From NCBI GenBank assembly GCA_035582835.1, contig JAYKAV010002497.1, positions 896,578-960,577 of the forward strand: a DNA stretch of 64,000 nucleotides, written 5' to 3'. Below the pieces are notes generated by a model, which was given only the letters and a program-made list of their open reading frames with translations, did not search any database and was not told the origin of the DNA. Each line of letters begins with the position of its first letter. Within the stretch, counting starts at the first letter, position 1. The translations under genes were made by a program, and so were the position numbers. The stretch is from Phoebastria nigripes. Lineage: Eukaryota > Chordata > Aves > Procellariiformes > Diomedeidae. This document shows, one piece after another, positions 36,601-51,700 of the stretch.

Positions 36601-39600
36601 CAGAAACAAAAAATTAACAGTCCTTAGACATACATGTATTTTATAGAGATTAGATTAGATTTGCACCCATATCAAATATCCAGTCTTCAAGTACTGAGAT
36701 AAATGTTTTATACCCTTATTTGCCCCACTAAAATTGATATGTATGCTTTGAATTATGCATATAAAACAGAAAACAAATCATTTTCCAAATGAAAATATAA
36801 TCTGTACAGATTATGCTATTAGATGAAACATAATCAACTTGTTAAAAAATATTTGTGCTGCTAATTTTTCTTCTTTCTCACTCTTCCCTCTCCTCCCACT
36901 CTTAAAAGACCATCCTGTTTTCTTTACAGATCATGCCATTACAAAGGTTTCAGTTCTGTACCTGATCCTTTGCATTTGCAGATACTTTATGCTTTTCAAA
37001 TCCTACTGAAACTTCTTTCATGTTCTACTCTGTGAAAGCCTTATTTCTTAATCATTGCATGTTCTAAGCGCACAACCTGAATTAATCCTTTTCCTGTTTT
37101 TGTTATGATGTAATGACATGGGTAGTTCAGATGGTGAACAATCACAAATACAGATCTTAGAACTGTAACTTTAAGTAACTTGGAGAACTGTAAAATAATA
37201 ATTAACAGTAAATCAGTAATCAGGCTTGGTGCTTAATATATTTTACATGAAGTGTTACATCCAGAGTGGAAACTAGCTGTTTCCTATGCCTCATGCCTTA
37301 AGAAAGTTTCTAATGAACAGCAGATTAAACTAAGCCACAAATTCAGTACATTTATGATAGTACCGCCAAGCTTTTTTTTCCAAACTTGGTCTCTGCTTTG
37401 ATGAAAACTATCCTATCCTGGGTGTACGTCTGTACCTCTGAATTCACAGTATACTGTGAATACTTGCTAAGAGGCATGCAGCTTAAGGACTCCTACTATT
37501 TGTATCAGTGTAGCCATCCTAAGAATTGGACAGTAGAAAATTGTCAACCAACTTATCTGTCCTCTGTGGTCTGAACACTGAAAATGGAGTTTTAGCTAAA
37601 CAAACAAGGTCTTGCAGCAAGAGGTGGAAATAAGTAATGTAATGCTGCAGCTACACTCACAAAAGTGAAACTTTAGCAAATATAATTCTTGAGAGATCAG
37701 TGCTTGAGATATTTCATTTTAATTTCCAACTGCTATAAAAAAACTTAATGACTGGTTTGTGTTCCTCTGTTCTGCTCAGAGGCCAATTTTAAATTTGTAT
37801 AACCAAGGATCTGAGATCGAGCAAGCGGTCTTTTGCATTGATGTTGTCTTTAACTAAACTGAATGTACAAAACTTGTGCTTAATAGCTACTGCACTGGCC
37901 ATAAGCCAGGAAGTCCCTTTTTGCAAATTTATACCAAAAACTTGGTTTTATTTTTGAACACCTCCATGAGCCTTGCTTCGACTTTATAGGAAAGACTTTT
38001 GTAAAAACAATGAGGTTAGTGCTTCTAAGCAAGTACCTCCATGGAGCTCCCTGTCAGGGGGCTTTCCGAGGTCCAAGTGGTCTCCAGCCTGGAGTCGTAG
38101 GCTTTTGGTGGAGCTGTTAGGGTACTTGGCCCAGTTCTGGCACTAGAACTTGGTGCTATGGAGAGTGCCACTAATGCGGCACACTCTGCTCCTCTTGGAA
38201 GTTGTGTGGGAATTCATGGTGGGGATAAGCCCCAAATTTGTGTATTGTCCAAATGAGCACAATGTCCTCTGCTGGACAGGGCAGAGCAGGAAAGGATATG
38301 ATCTAATTACTGGGAGCATTCCCTGGGGAAAAGTAAGCCTTGTGTACAGTAAGGCAGTTTCCAGAGAAAAAAATTATAGAAATGTATGGAACAATAATGA
38401 AATTTGTGGGGGGGGAAGGGGGGAAGGAAGGAAATATAAGAAAGATGGTAGAAAACTAGCTATATTCCAGACCTTCTTACTCAGGCTATGCAACATTGTT
38501 GGATAGTGAGTGAGTTGAAGGAAAGAGGGAAGAGGAACAGGAAAAAGTTAGGGGAGCAGTAAGTTAACAGTAGGTTGAATACCCAGGACTGGAACAAATT
38601 TCAACATCTAAGCTGTAGTCACTCTGATCTGCAAAGAAAGGTCTGAATTTATGGGGAAGGAATAAAGTAGCAGGATAAGAGAGAGATGCAAATCCAAACT
38701 TATGGATGCATTTCAGAAGTAGACATATCTTAAGTATAGGGGGCTTATAATGAAAAGATCTGCACAAAATATTTCAATAATGTTGCAAAAGGTTGAAGTT
38801 GACATTATCAAACCAAAATTATTTTTTTTCCCTAGAAAAATCAGGTGAATATCTGAGAAATTTTGGATGAGCTTATACCTATAGTACTGTTACATACCTC
38901 AGGTAGATTAAATTTGGTTTATCCCTAATGTTTCTTTAATTCTCTGTATCTTCAGCAAAGCTAAGCAGGTTGCTCATAGCTGTATTACACATTGCAGCTT
39001 CTGTTTTCACAGTAAATTTGGCCATCCTAAACTTTCAGGCTCTGAATTTTGCTCTCTTGCACCATGCTTGCTAAAAACACGGTTATCTTTCTACTTCTTC
39101 CATGAAGCTGAAACTTCATATGCACAACATGCCTTCATATGCTATAAAGACAGCAAGTATCTATTCTTTCTGTGTGTGCCCTTCACTGAAAAGCCACAGA
39201 ACTATAAAACGTGGCAGTGAGTTCCCCAATCATCTTCAGAAGATCATACCCACCTAGAAAATGAACACAAAAGCCCAAACTGTGGGAACTGAAGAAGCAG
39301 AACAATGATGCTTATGGAACACATTGGCCTTAATTTACTCTTCAGGTTTTGTCACCTAGAGTTTTCCGGATTGAGCATAATATCAAGATTGGATTTAACT
39401 TTTAGAAATGGTGAAATGCACCTTTTTGCCTTTGCATTCACACTGCTGCTGTAAGCACTGGTCTTTCCTTACAAAATTAAAAATGTCCATTATCTGGAAG
39501 TAATGCAGTTGTGCAGAAATACAGGGTTGGTATTGGCAAACTGTAGCTGAAATTCTGTGGAAAATCAATAAAATTAATATGAAGTTTGATTCCTGAGTAG

Positions 39601-42525
39601 TAAGCAAATCTGGATATGAATTCACTGTGAAGGTCTTGGCTACTAAGCAGCTTTGAAAGTAGTCAGGGAGGCTGATGTTTGTCAAGTAATTGTTGAATGT
39701 TATGCATTCAGTAAGCAGCTTTTTTATGGAGGAAGTTTTAAATTACATTATATGATAACAAGTTGTTAAAGGTTTATGGAACCAGCATGGCTAATTTTAT
39801 ACGCATTATTTGGAGAGCATCATCATGGAAGCAATGAACGAACATAATTTCCTTTTCCAAGGGAAATGGTTGCCGCAGTAGAGATAAGATGTTACAATTA
39901 TAATGACAAGCAATTGAGATGATTTGAAGAGAATGTATTCAAAGTTAAATATTTCTGAAGTTTCTATATTTTATGTATGTGAACTGTGGAAGTACTTCCT
40001 GAGCTTGCCTTTTCTCCATAATTAGAAGCAGGTTACATTGCTTCTGGTTGATAAGCCATTAGTTATTAGTACGGTCCTAAACTTGCCCTTGTACCAAATG
40101 ACCCAAAAGGGAAAAGCTGTCTGTTTGATTACAATAATAATAGCTTCTAACAATTGGATTTACTTAGCTAGATGTTAATTGATCCACTTACAACATTCTG
40201 CAAAAAGAGTTTGTGAATGTTACACAAGACTGCAGGGAGCTGCAAGCAAAAATTAGAAGACATCTGGTGAATTAAGGGTTATGAACTGCCAAGTTCTATT
40301 GAAGGAAAACTACATTTCAAAAAAGGTCTCAGTCAGTGCTGAACATTAAAAAGAATTATTCAAAGTTTAATTGTGGATAGTGGTGTGAACCATCTCTTTA
40401 TTGTGTAGTTTCAATTTTCACATGAGAAGGAAAATATATGTGGTCTGAAAAAATTAAGATCTGTTACAAATGAGAAGTTGGAGTTCATTCCTTATTTTCC
40501 ATTGTTCTCTTGCTTTCCTTGGGGCTGAAGAGTGGAGAGGTATCTGGAGGGTGTGCATGTTATGAAATCAATAATTTAGAAACTTGAAGGAAAGAAATTT
40601 CTGTGTCCAATAATCTTTCAAGCAAAACAAATGACTGATGCACTGAAATTTGACAACTGGGATATCCCCAACCTTGTGTAAGGTGATAAATAACATTTTA
40701 AGTAGACAGCTATTTGCAATTTCACTTAAGCAGAGCAGTATTTTTAACCTGAGATACACAGCTTTCTGATCCTTTTCCCTCCCCCACATCCTTTCTATCT
40801 TATTTAACTGTAACCAGTTTTGACCTGTCCCACTCCAAGTACAAGAAAACTTAATCACCATTAACTGCTGGTCTGTATATCGGTCAGGAGGGATATCCAT
40901 ATAGCTATGGAAACATAGATGGCTAACACACTCTTCCATGAGAGAAAAACAGCTTCTGCATGTATCTGGTTGACTAGGCTCAAGTATAATTCCCAGAGTC
41001 TTCCTTAGGCATGAGTATTATGTATTGCCAAGAAAAAAATTACAAGGGAACTTGAAGTAAACCATTGCATTACATATGTCTGTAATTCTAAGTAGTATGA
41101 GCCGCAGCTGTTGCAATAGTAACACAAGAATTTACATGGAGAGGGAATATTTTTCACCTGTTTATCACATGGGGATGCTTAAGTCTTCATGGATCATATT
41201 TTCTGTGTACTTCCTGATGTAAAGTAAAAACCAAAACTTTACAAAATTGAATTAGATGTCCATTACAGCACATCTGGTGCTACACTCTCAATATATATAG
41301 TACAGTTGAAATACCATAGTTCAGAAAGTTTATCATCCCTGCTGTACTAACTTTATAGTTTACAATGACTGTTTCTGAACCTCCATTTCTTCATGTTAGA
41401 TCAGGCTGCTAGCTTTTCTAAACAGGCTTAATAATAGTGCATATTTTAAAACTGTCTCTGGTTAGTAGAGAATGGCAGCATTTGTTCCCATTTATACGTC
41501 TAAAATTTCTCTCAGTCTCAGCGCTGGGTTCCTAAAGAAGGCAAAAGCAATGCTATGCACAGGAGTTGCAGCAGAGTAGGGAAAGGTGTGTTCCCACTTT
41601 AGAACACCTCAGACTCTGCCATAGCAACTTCCCCACTGATTAAGTCCCTGAAAATGGCTAGTAACAGTTGTTACAGGAGACACTTGTAATACCGTGCCAT
41701 GTGCTAAAGGTCTGATCCAACCAGGAACCCTGTATGCTTGTGTCTTTTTGAACTTGATGTGAAGTGGCGGTGCTAATTGTATTATCTGGTGTGTTGATAG
41801 ACTGAAAATATGACAATTTGGTTTGCAAATTACTATTACTATAACTAGCGATTAAATCAGCGTTGGAAACCGCTAGGCCAATGCTTTGGTATGCACTCAG
41901 TCTGCATGAGAACATGAGGGCTACGATGGGTTGTAAAAAAATCTGCAAATGATATTGTACAAAGCAATGCTAGTCATATCTTTTGTGCGTGTGTGTACAA
42001 TTATATACAGTTTTTAGCAGTTATCTTACTATTAGTTTCTCCAGAATAAGAAAAAAAAAAAAGAATGGGCAGATATTGGCTAAAGCATTTAGAAAAGATT
42101 GCCCCTTGGCCATGCTTCTGTAAGTACTGTTTTTCCAGACTATTGATCCATACCATTACTTGTTTTGAGAAATCAGATTTTTATTTTTGGCGGAATACTT
42201 TCAGTGAAGTACTGCTCCATTGGAGCCGATGGTAAAATTCTCACTGGCTTCAGTGAAATCAGGATTTAAGTGTAAGCCACATATTACAGCTCTCATTCGC
42301 TTCCCTACAAACTACAATTCAACATTTGAAAACAAGACTACTTGAAGGCCCCTTGCTAAGGCTATGGAAAGGTGATTTCCATTTTAAGTAAAAAATTAGC
42401 TTACAAGGTCTTAAACTCCAGTACCTTGTTTTATACCAAACAGTCCTATTTTGGTGTAGTCAGGAATTATGGTACACACACATTTACAGTGTTTAGTATC
42501 TTTAATTGGCATTTCTAAAAATACT

Positions 42526-42573
42526 TTTATTTGCAGTAATTTCTTTAAAATGATTTGTTAAAAATATTTTATT
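42526..42573 (-). terminator. RBP1: Candidate RBP1 poly(A) signals
   Basis: AATAAA hexamers on the minus strand at 42573-42568 and 42531-42526, about 130-180 nt after the stop codon. The cleavage site cannot be placed from sequence alone. Confidence 0.45.
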
Positions 42574-42704
42574 CTATCTATACAGTTCTAATGTGATCAT
42601 TTCTGTGTTGCTCTCGTCAGTGGTGATGTTCATTACTAGCATTTGGAGATTTGGTGGTAAGTCTGTAAGTTCTACTGTTCTTCACTTCTGTATCAGCAGT
42701 AGGC

Positions 42705-42758
42705 TCACTGTACCTTCTTAAAGACCTGCTTACACTTGACTCCACACACTCTTATTTC
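42705..42758 (-). CDS. RBP1: RBP1 coding exon 4 with stop
   Basis: 54 bp after the acceptor TCTTCCTAG: 17 codons and TGA. It reads [17 protein letters not shown]; human RBP1 reads [17 protein letters not shown]. The identical ending FKKVQ confirms RBP1 rather than another CRBP. Confidence 0.96.
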   Translation of the reverse strand, partial: EIRVCGVKCKQVFKKVQ

Positions 42759-45700
42759 CTAGGAAGAGAAAATAATTAAAAAATACAACTTTTACATAGG
42801 ACACATGCATTATACATTCATGTGTATGTCCAGCTTAATTGGTATCCACAGTTTTCTATCAAATTAGATTGGGTAGCTTGTACATATTTTAGCCTATTTT
42901 TAATCCTAAAAGAAACCAGCTGGTTTGTATTTGTTTTCTGGTGAAAGGTGGACTAAAAGAAGTTCTTCTGGGATCTCAGATCTTAAAGGGCCAAATATGT
43001 TCCTGGGGCATTATTCTCTATTTGCAGTGTGTGCAACTGCTTAGGTCTTTGAAATGGGCATTCTCTATTTTGGACACATAAAGAAGTTATTCAGGGATGG
43101 ATTTGAATAACCAGTTCTGAATCTGTATGTTGATGACTGGTAGTTCAAACCTACAAAACCAGAAATCAGCTGAAAGCCCACCCTAGCAACACAATGATCA
43201 TGGCTAGAAAAGGTCAGGTAGTTGTGTACAGAAGATTTGATCTAGGTCTATAAATCACAGCACAGCAGTGAGTTTTGACCGAAATTGACCTTACTGGATG
43301 CCTAATGCTGTCTACTCTTCCTTTGTGTTCCATAAGAGCTTTTCAAAAATCCCTACTTGCTAGTCATTGGGTCATTGTGAACTGTGCATAAGCAGGTGCA
43401 ATGATGTTTACATCTTGGGCATTGATTTGTGAGGCCTGGTATTGTTTACCTAATCTCACTGAAGATGCAGTTTAATCTTCTCTATTACTGAAAATATTTA
43501 AGTTAGACCTGAGAAGTGCACACAGTATGTGTGGGGATGTATGGAAGTGTTTGGTTTTGGTGGAAGAAGAAAAAGGGGTGGAACTTCTTAAAGGACATAA
43601 AGACAAAGGTTATGTATGACCTAGCAGAAAAGATGTACTTTCTATTTCAAGATAAGACTTTTAACAAAGCTGTCAGAATATTTTGAGGAAACAGGAGGCA
43701 GAGTTTCCTGGGAAGTTATGCACATTTTCTTATGGGGGACTTTGATAAAATGACATATTAAAAAATCCTTACACTGAGTCAATAACCTTATTGGCATGTG
43801 TTGCTAGTCCCTAGTAAGAGAAAGTGCTTCATGATGAATTGATGAAACAAGCTGACTGATACAGTGATTTTAGTTAGGACCTGTTTTGTTCACTTCTATA
43901 TAGGTAACCCAGAAGAAGGAGTGTGCAATAAGGGCTAAGAGAGCTGCTGACAGTGACAAAAACCTACAGAGCAGAAGCAATCAATACTATAGAAAAGGGC
44001 AATAAAACTCAAAAGGAAATGGAGAATGCTCAAATAAGTCACTCACATAAAATAGAATCTAAGGAGGAAAAAGAACTACAAAGTACAGACCACAGAATGA
44101 AATGGAGAAAATAGGAGGCGATAAACTACTAAAGGATGTGGTACTATTCTCTACAGAACTGTGGAAAGAATTAAATTAACACTTGGCTCATTGTGTAAAG
44201 TTCAGTAGGATCATAAAGCTATCCAAGTATCAATTTTTTAGACGTAACTGCCCATTGTACCAAAGGACTCTCAAGAGTACAGGACCTAGTAATCTTAGCT
44301 GGTCAAAAATAAGATACTAAATGGGACTCTCTCACTGTATGTTTAATGGAGAGAGTTACATTAACAAGGATTCACAGAAATAAAGAGGACATCTTTTGAA
44401 GTTCATGAAATATAAAAAGTGATAAAATTGAAATATTGGGGACTGGCCTCTAAAATACTTGGTTACTTCCTTTGCATGAAGTAATTTTGTACTGACTGTT
44501 GTGTACATGGAGACAGATTGTGATAAATGGTTCAAGTGCCAATGAGTGCATGGATGCCTGCATGAGCTGGCAGGTATGATACAGAACTCTTCACAGCCTT
44601 CTGAAAAAGCAGCCTCAGATCAGTCAGGTTACCTTGGGATACCTAAAATGGCACTAGACACATGTTTGAGCAACTGAATCTGAATTTATGACTTCTAAAA
44701 TCAAACTCTTGACAGGGTCAAGTATAGAAAGTGGTCTGGCCTGAAGGTCCATGGCTAGGTTGTATGGCTAGAGCATGAATCAGAGTAAGGATAGCAGAAA
44801 TTGGGGCTAAAGAAATTGGTGTTGGGGACAGGAAACTGGAAGAGATAATGACTGCGGAGCTGGCAAGGGACAGAAACCAGGATGCCAATACAGAGAAATC
44901 CAAGAGCAACTAGTGCTATTGCTTCATATATGTGCAGATGAGTGCACATATGTGTATGATTGAGTGCAGCAAGGTGTAAGTTGAACTTCTAGGCCAGACA
45001 TTGTATGGCTAATTGCAACCTGTTTGCCAGCAGAGAATCTGAAAGGGCTGATGCTTGGTGTCATGGCAGCAACTGTTGTGAAGCTGGGAAGTAGTGTGGA
45101 AATACTGTAGTGTGTTTGTGTATAGATAGAGGGAATACGTATACACAGGAAATTCTGGAGTCTCCTTTTTATTGCTTCCCCCTGACTTTCAGTGAGCCCA
45201 TAACCTCAGCTATAAAGTGATCAATTACACAGTAATTTTCTCCCTACCTGCATTATATCAAGTATGTAGTCCAGATGGTAAGATCTGTCATATACATTCC
45301 TTTCCCAAACTGGTTTCTGGGACTTCCAGTACTTCCTGAAAATTGTGTTTAGTAATAAGGGGTTTGGGGTACTTTTGCAAAGATTTCATAACTCTGCTAC
45401 TGATTTGAATATTTAGAACACATCCATTTAGACTGCTGAATGCTAATAGTACTGAACAGTGAACAGAAATGGAGGTTGGATTTTATTATCTCAGCAAGAA
45501 GACTGCCTTCTACCCATGTTGATGAGAGAGTGAGGATGATATAAAGAGCTATGTGAGAAAAGAATAGGCATCTTCTTTCAGGTCCTGTTAACTTAGAAAG
45601 ATAAAAATGATGATCTGAAAGAACATGACATTCCAAAAACTTAATTGCTGTTTTAGTTCTCTAGGCTATAATGCAGTCTGGTCTGTAATTATTTTAAAAG

Positions 45701-48700
45701 AGCAATGGTGTATTTTCCCCTTACGGCTTATTGTTGGATGCATAATTTCACCAGCTCCCATACTGTGTATTTCACAGACTGCATGAAGGACATTCTGTTA
45801 AATGTCTTCCTCGGTATAAACATTTCAAACTGGTATGTCTGGACAGACAGTTAACACAGAAAGAGTACTGCTTTGAAATCAGGCAGTCTTTGTAAGGGAC
45901 ATAAAAGCATAATGGCTCCAAATGAAATTTTTGCTTTAGAAACAAGTCAAATGCCGCACCAATACATAATTATGTCAAAGTAAGCCAAGATAACGTAGCA
46001 CACAGCCTGCTGCATTACATCTAACCATTTTAATAGAGTGGCATGTAAAACCTGTTACATGATCTTACCAGGTGCATTTCATCTCCTTCGATCCACTGGG
46101 TCCAACCACGACCTTCCTTTTCTCCATTCTGTACACAAAGCAGCTTATCTCCATCCCAAGATACGGTGGTCTAACAAAATAGACATGTTCAGTGTAGTAT
46201 TCTCTGATATTATGATTAGTTTCCTTAAAGCAAAACTTCTAATATAATAAATGATTAATGTATCTCATAAGAAGAATAATTGTAGAGTGTTGTAATACTT
46301 AGGAGAATTACAAAAGAAATGAGCTTAAATAGAAAGTTGCTACCCAACTGCCTATCAGAACCTGGAAGGATGAGATAAAGCTGTTCAAATGCAAGAAAAA
46401 AAAATCAAAAAAATCATTGTGTAAGAGCGCACTCCTCTCTCCCTGCTGACAAATACATCAGCAGAAGGGATTGCAACCTAACACTGTATTTGCAAAAGGA
46501 GCTGAAAACTTGAGATTCAGTTTGTTTTTTCCACCATGATTCCTCAGCTGCTCTACCTGAAAAAAGTACCCACCTACTGGCAGCTATGGATGAAGAAGGC
46601 TTTTAAATCCTGAGCTGTTTTTCCCTGATGTCTTTATATCTGCCTTCCATCATTGAGCAGAGTGGTTTGGAAGTATTAGCAAATTGGTAACTTTGCTAGC
46701 ATCCTGCTTTGTGTAACTGTAGCTGGAGAACTACTTGCACCAGGACTGGACTGACAGAATAAGAGAGCGAGTAAGGTGTTGCAGGATTCAACATAGCACT
46801 TTTGTGAATATTGGTGCTGTCCTGAGTAGTTCAGTAGAACTTGATTCATAAAACTACTTAAATGTATGAGGGTGCATCCTACAGCTTGTTACTCTGGTTA
46901 GTCTTTACTGACAATTTGCCTTTCATGTCTCCTTAAGATAAAGAGAAGCAATACTCCGTAAAATATTTAAAGAGGGAAGGGGAAGAGCAGTGACAATTTG
47001 TGCTCAATGAGTATAGTTTAACATCAATGTTAGCACATGGCTTTTAAACCAGCTTGTTTGAGGTGAATCTGAGGACTAAATATGGAACTACTGTCAACCT
47101 TGTAAAAGTCTTCAGCCACTGCCTGTATGAGTAGTCAAATATGGAGAGAAGATGAATTCTGATCTATCATTAAAGGAAAACTTATTGCATCCATCCTGTG
47201 TAGTTTCTAAGAAAAGAAGTCAGCCTACATTTGTCACTCTCAGAACTAAAACCAGTTCAACATTTAAGAACTACGCAGCCCTATGTATTTAATTTGCGTA
47301 TGTCACAAACAATTAATTCTTAAATGATAACCAGGATAGCCACTGTCTTTAGATGAGTACGGCTAGCAGTCTCCACCCCTGGGAAGCTTTAGACTAAACA
47401 AGCATGGAAAACGAATCACTAGAAAGAGTGCCAGCATACATAATCATAGGCAAGGCATTGTTATTGATCCCATATAGTCTGTTTGCACCATATGGGGTCT
47501 CTGAAAGACAAACTCATGCNTCCTTGCTAAAAATCTCTCCGATTTGGAAAATGCATTCACAAATTCTTCTGTTCACTCTTGTAAAATGACGTATTTAAAC
47601 CAAGTAGTAGATAACATTTTTAAAAAGCCATATCCTTTTAATGTGTAAAATGCTAATGCAGGAAAGAACAACACATTTGGGTAAAGCTGTAGTTAATGTG
47701 GTTTAAATCCTCTTCTGTATCTGTTTTGAATCTGTAGACATCCAGTTGGAGATGATAGAAGATAACAAATAATACTAGTCAAAGTGAAAAATGTTTAATT
47801 TATAAGTTAACATATCTAAGAATTTCTGATGATTCTAAAAAATGGATGTATCAGAAAATGAACATTATTTCTACTGATGACTTGTAGATGCGAGGGATAC
47901 TGTGGAATTTGTATATGCAACTTTGCTTAGTAACCGCGCTTATTTTTATCCATTGTGTATTATCTCAGCATAGTTTAATCATTAGACTAGCTTAATAGTT
48001 AAATTCTGTGGGTTTATATGTGAACTCAAAGGCAATATACCATGATAAAGTAAGATCCAACTTCATTAGTACTACTAATGTTCCAAGTCAGTTGTGGAAG
48101 GTATTAGTCTTGATAACACTCACTAGCTTAGTACACTTGGGGGCAATTGAGAAATGTTTGTAGCAGCACAAGGAAATGTTAACTTTTTCAGCCTCCAAAG
48201 GTGATTGAAGTTGTTTCATCTCAGAAAACAACACACTTTTTTCTCTGGCTTTCTTGTTTTTCCAGTCAAGATTAGATATTGCTTTTGGCAATTTGGTGAT
48301 AACCACAAAGAGTATAATACCACAGACTGTTAACCAAGCTGTTTTATCAGCCAATATTCTTGGTTATCATCCTCTGCCTTCCCTTTGAGAAGTATAAATA
48401 CTGAAGGGATATGAGTAAACCATACAGTTTCTGATTTTGTATGATGTGGCTAATTTGCTATGAAGGTTATAAAGGACAGAATATACTGCAGGAGAACATA
48501 ATGTCCTCTTCTTTGTTAGCAGGAACAACCTCTTTATGACAGTAAGATTAATCAGTAGCATTTTTATCTTTTCTTTCTTTAGGTCAAACTGTAATGTCTC
48601 ATATAATAAAAGACACAACTAATACAGAAGATAGAAACTTCTCTTTTAATTCAGATTGAAGTAAGTTCTTCCATTCCAAATATCTCTATTAAGACACACA

Positions 48701-51700
48701 CTGAGTATTAGTTGAGGCTGGAGTTGCTATAGCTGTTATATATGCACTGGCTGCTGCTAATAGTCCACCCTTTACCAACAGCTAAGATACAGCAATGCTT
48801 GCCTTAGAACATTTCCAAATATTTGAGTCAGAACATAATAATAATATTCCAGAAATACCACTGTAGGGCAAATGTTGGTAAATATAATCTCTTTTGTTGT
48901 ATATAAGAGCAAAGATTTCTTTTTGAAGATTGGATCAGGATATCGCCATTGTATAATTAGGAGTCAAGCACTTGAATAGACTAGTAAGGCAGTTCTGTAT
49001 GAACCTTTAGTTGCTGCTGTTTTCCTCTCCCAGCACACACTTACTATCAAGATAAAGAAATGCTTTACCTTTTATGTAAAGCAACTTTTCTTAGAAAAAT
49101 AGGCTTTTATAATTAACCTTTTTTGCCACCATTTTGATAATAGCATTACCTAAGGTTTGCCTGATTAGAGAGACTGAGCTACTGCCTCCTATCTGGAATG
49201 ACTGAAAAATCTTTGCCACGGTTTGGTGAGCACAGCATCCCTGGGCAGACAGTTCCTATTCTTCATCTTTTTCCACACACAAGAGGAGGAGAAGCAGACA
49301 AACTTTGAGGACACTGGAAAGCTGCAGTTTCCTGATGGTAATAGAACCAACTAGATGAAAATGTAGTTATTTCTCTAAAACTGAAGGTTCCTGCCTTTTT
49401 GAGAATCTTGTACTACTTGTAGGATAAATGGAAGACTTCATTTATTCCTTTCAACTAGGTAGTACATAAGCAAGCTTAAATTTTGCTTACTTACTACCTG
49501 ATCATACTTAAACCTAAGATGAATACTTCTTAGGTCAAATGTATATAATTCTGTAGGAAACTTCAACAGAAAATAGTGATTAATGTGATTAGTCGATAGT
49601 GTGATTAAAAATACTGAAGGAGCACAAGGAAAGTTAATGGAGTGAGATAAATAAGAGTGAGCCTTGCCTCAATTTAACTTTTCCCAAAAATTCTAACCAC
49701 CAATATTGCACATCTTTTGGATTATATACTCTTTGTTCTTGAGGTGTAATAATAGAGAATGGAGCTCCTCTGGGAGGTGAAGAAGCCTTTGAAGCCTGAG
49801 AACACAAAAAATGTTCAAATTTTCTTTAGTTTTATGATATGATTTCTGTAGTCTTACACTTTTTTGTGTACTTAGATTATTAGTTGGCCATTCACATACT
49901 TTAGTTAGTGATTTAATCTCTTTGTGTTATGAAGGTTTAAATACATGTGCATAGCAACACCATCTTCCTGAAAATTAAAGCTAGAAGAAATGATAATTAA
50001 AGTATTCTCGTTACTGTTTTCAGTTATAAGACAAGGTAGATTTATTAAATGAAATATTTAGTAAAATAAAAACAAATCTATTGGCTATGTATTTGTATTT
50101 TCTCTAGTAGCAGTAACAGTAGTGAAGTCTTGCAGAATTACAATAGATATTACTTCCAGCTTCTAGTGGCAAGTCATATTGGCCCACAGCCAGAGATACT
50201 GACTTTTGTAATTTACTGAAATAGTCATCAAACTATTTTATCAGAGGATTTTGCATTTCCCAGTGAGGTCTAAGTGCAAAAACATATGATGCTGGCTCTG
50301 CACAATGTTTCTCATTCCCATGTTGGCTATTCCTAGTGTGCTTGCTTGTGTCATGTGCTCTGCAGTTGAAGATACATAATGTATTTTCCAGGCGAATGAA
50401 AGAAAATAACATTTTTTTTAAAGAAGTAGTCCATGAACATTTTTTGTTAATGCTACATAGATTTTTGACACATTGCATTTACAAATATGAATTGCCGTTA
50501 CCACCTTTCATCAAAAATATATTATTGATTTCCCATCTGTAGGAGAAACACAGCAATTCTATTTTTCTTCTACTTCCTTTCAGAGTGTTGTCTCTATATT
50601 ATGGTGCAGCAAATGACTGCAATGCTCTAAAACTGCACGACACACTCCATGCTCCATCTCAAACCAGTAATTCTCTGCTTATGAGAGCTGTGTCCTGTAT
50701 TGTGTTTACAAATAAAACCAAAGAAAATATCCTAGAATTTTTGGTCAAACATGGCAATATATCCAACAAGATATTTAATAGCTTCTCAAGATAAAGCATT
50801 TTCATCTGTACTAAGTATCAAAGTGATATAAAAACCTCTGATAAGCAGTCTGCAGGGGAAATTTTCATCAAATGAAGCACTGATGGAATAAACTAATGTT
50901 GATATCACAGACAAAATCTAATGTAACTGTGAAGGGGCATTCTGTAATGTTGTAGTCACTACCTATGACCTTCTGTGTAGGAGACATGCTGCACACTGCT
51001 AACAGGAGGGCTACAACCATGCTCAGGGTCTGTCATATCTCCATCCTGTAACTCCTTTTATCTCATCAAATCTGCATCTGGCAGGTTGGTGACAAGACAG
51101 ATAAACTACTGAGAAAACAACCACAAACCCAACAGAAAAATTAGTGGTAGGATTCCTGGACTTTATCTCAAGATACTGTTGCTGGACAAAGGCTATACAT
51201 ATTTAGCCATCCTGTAGCTAGGTTGAATGATAAAGTCTATACCAACCTTTCCTTCCCTTACTAACTTCAGTTCAACCCTGTAGAAGCACTTAAAAATCTA
51301 ACCTCCCATTTCATCATTCCTGTTTTTAGCCATGCAGCAACAGAACTCCCAAAGTTAACTCATAGGAAATGGTTGGTAGTACAATACAACTCATTTCTCA
51401 GCTGCTTGTGGGGCTGGCAGATGTGGTGTCTCATAATAGGTATCTGTAGCTACAGGACTCTGAAATGTGTTCATGCCATTACAAACTTGCTCAGATATTG
51501 TTATTGAAAGACAAGCTGGTTATAATGTGGGCATTCTGTACCTGACTGATAAGCTTACTGAAGTTCACTGTAGTCAAAAGATGAGACACTTCTAGAAGCA
51601 GTATTTTGCTTCTATGATTGTCAGCGTCTCCATTGCTAGCAAAGGGGCTTAGGATTGGATTGACAAATTTTAGATCAAAGGGTAAGCTGCTGTCAGATAG

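Larger units (their letters stand above)
22900..42500. other. RBP2-RBP1 intergenic region
   Basis: About 20 kb between the RBP2 promoter and the RBP1 3' end. The ORFs here (the longest are 126 codons at 26199-26579 and 116 codons at 25192-25542, both minus) match nothing I recognise and have the composition of non-coding DNA. It contains the poly(T) run, the homopurine tract, the AGATAT microsatellite and a MIR-like stretch, listed separately. No pseudogene copy of an RBP exon was seen. Confidence 0.6.

Noticed and set aside
38406..38431. G-rich run as a quadruplex
   Set aside because: Runs of 8 and 6 Gs followed only by GG pairs; it does not provide four separate runs of three or more.
38150..38506. 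118-codon plus-strand ORF in a slightly GC-rich stretch
   Set aside because: No recognisable family, no splice structure, and the end runs through a G/A low-complexity tract.
40568..40939. 123-codon minus-strand ORF just downstream of RBP1
   Set aside because: Nothing recognisable, and it lies past the RBP1 poly(A) signals, where no gene is expected from synteny.
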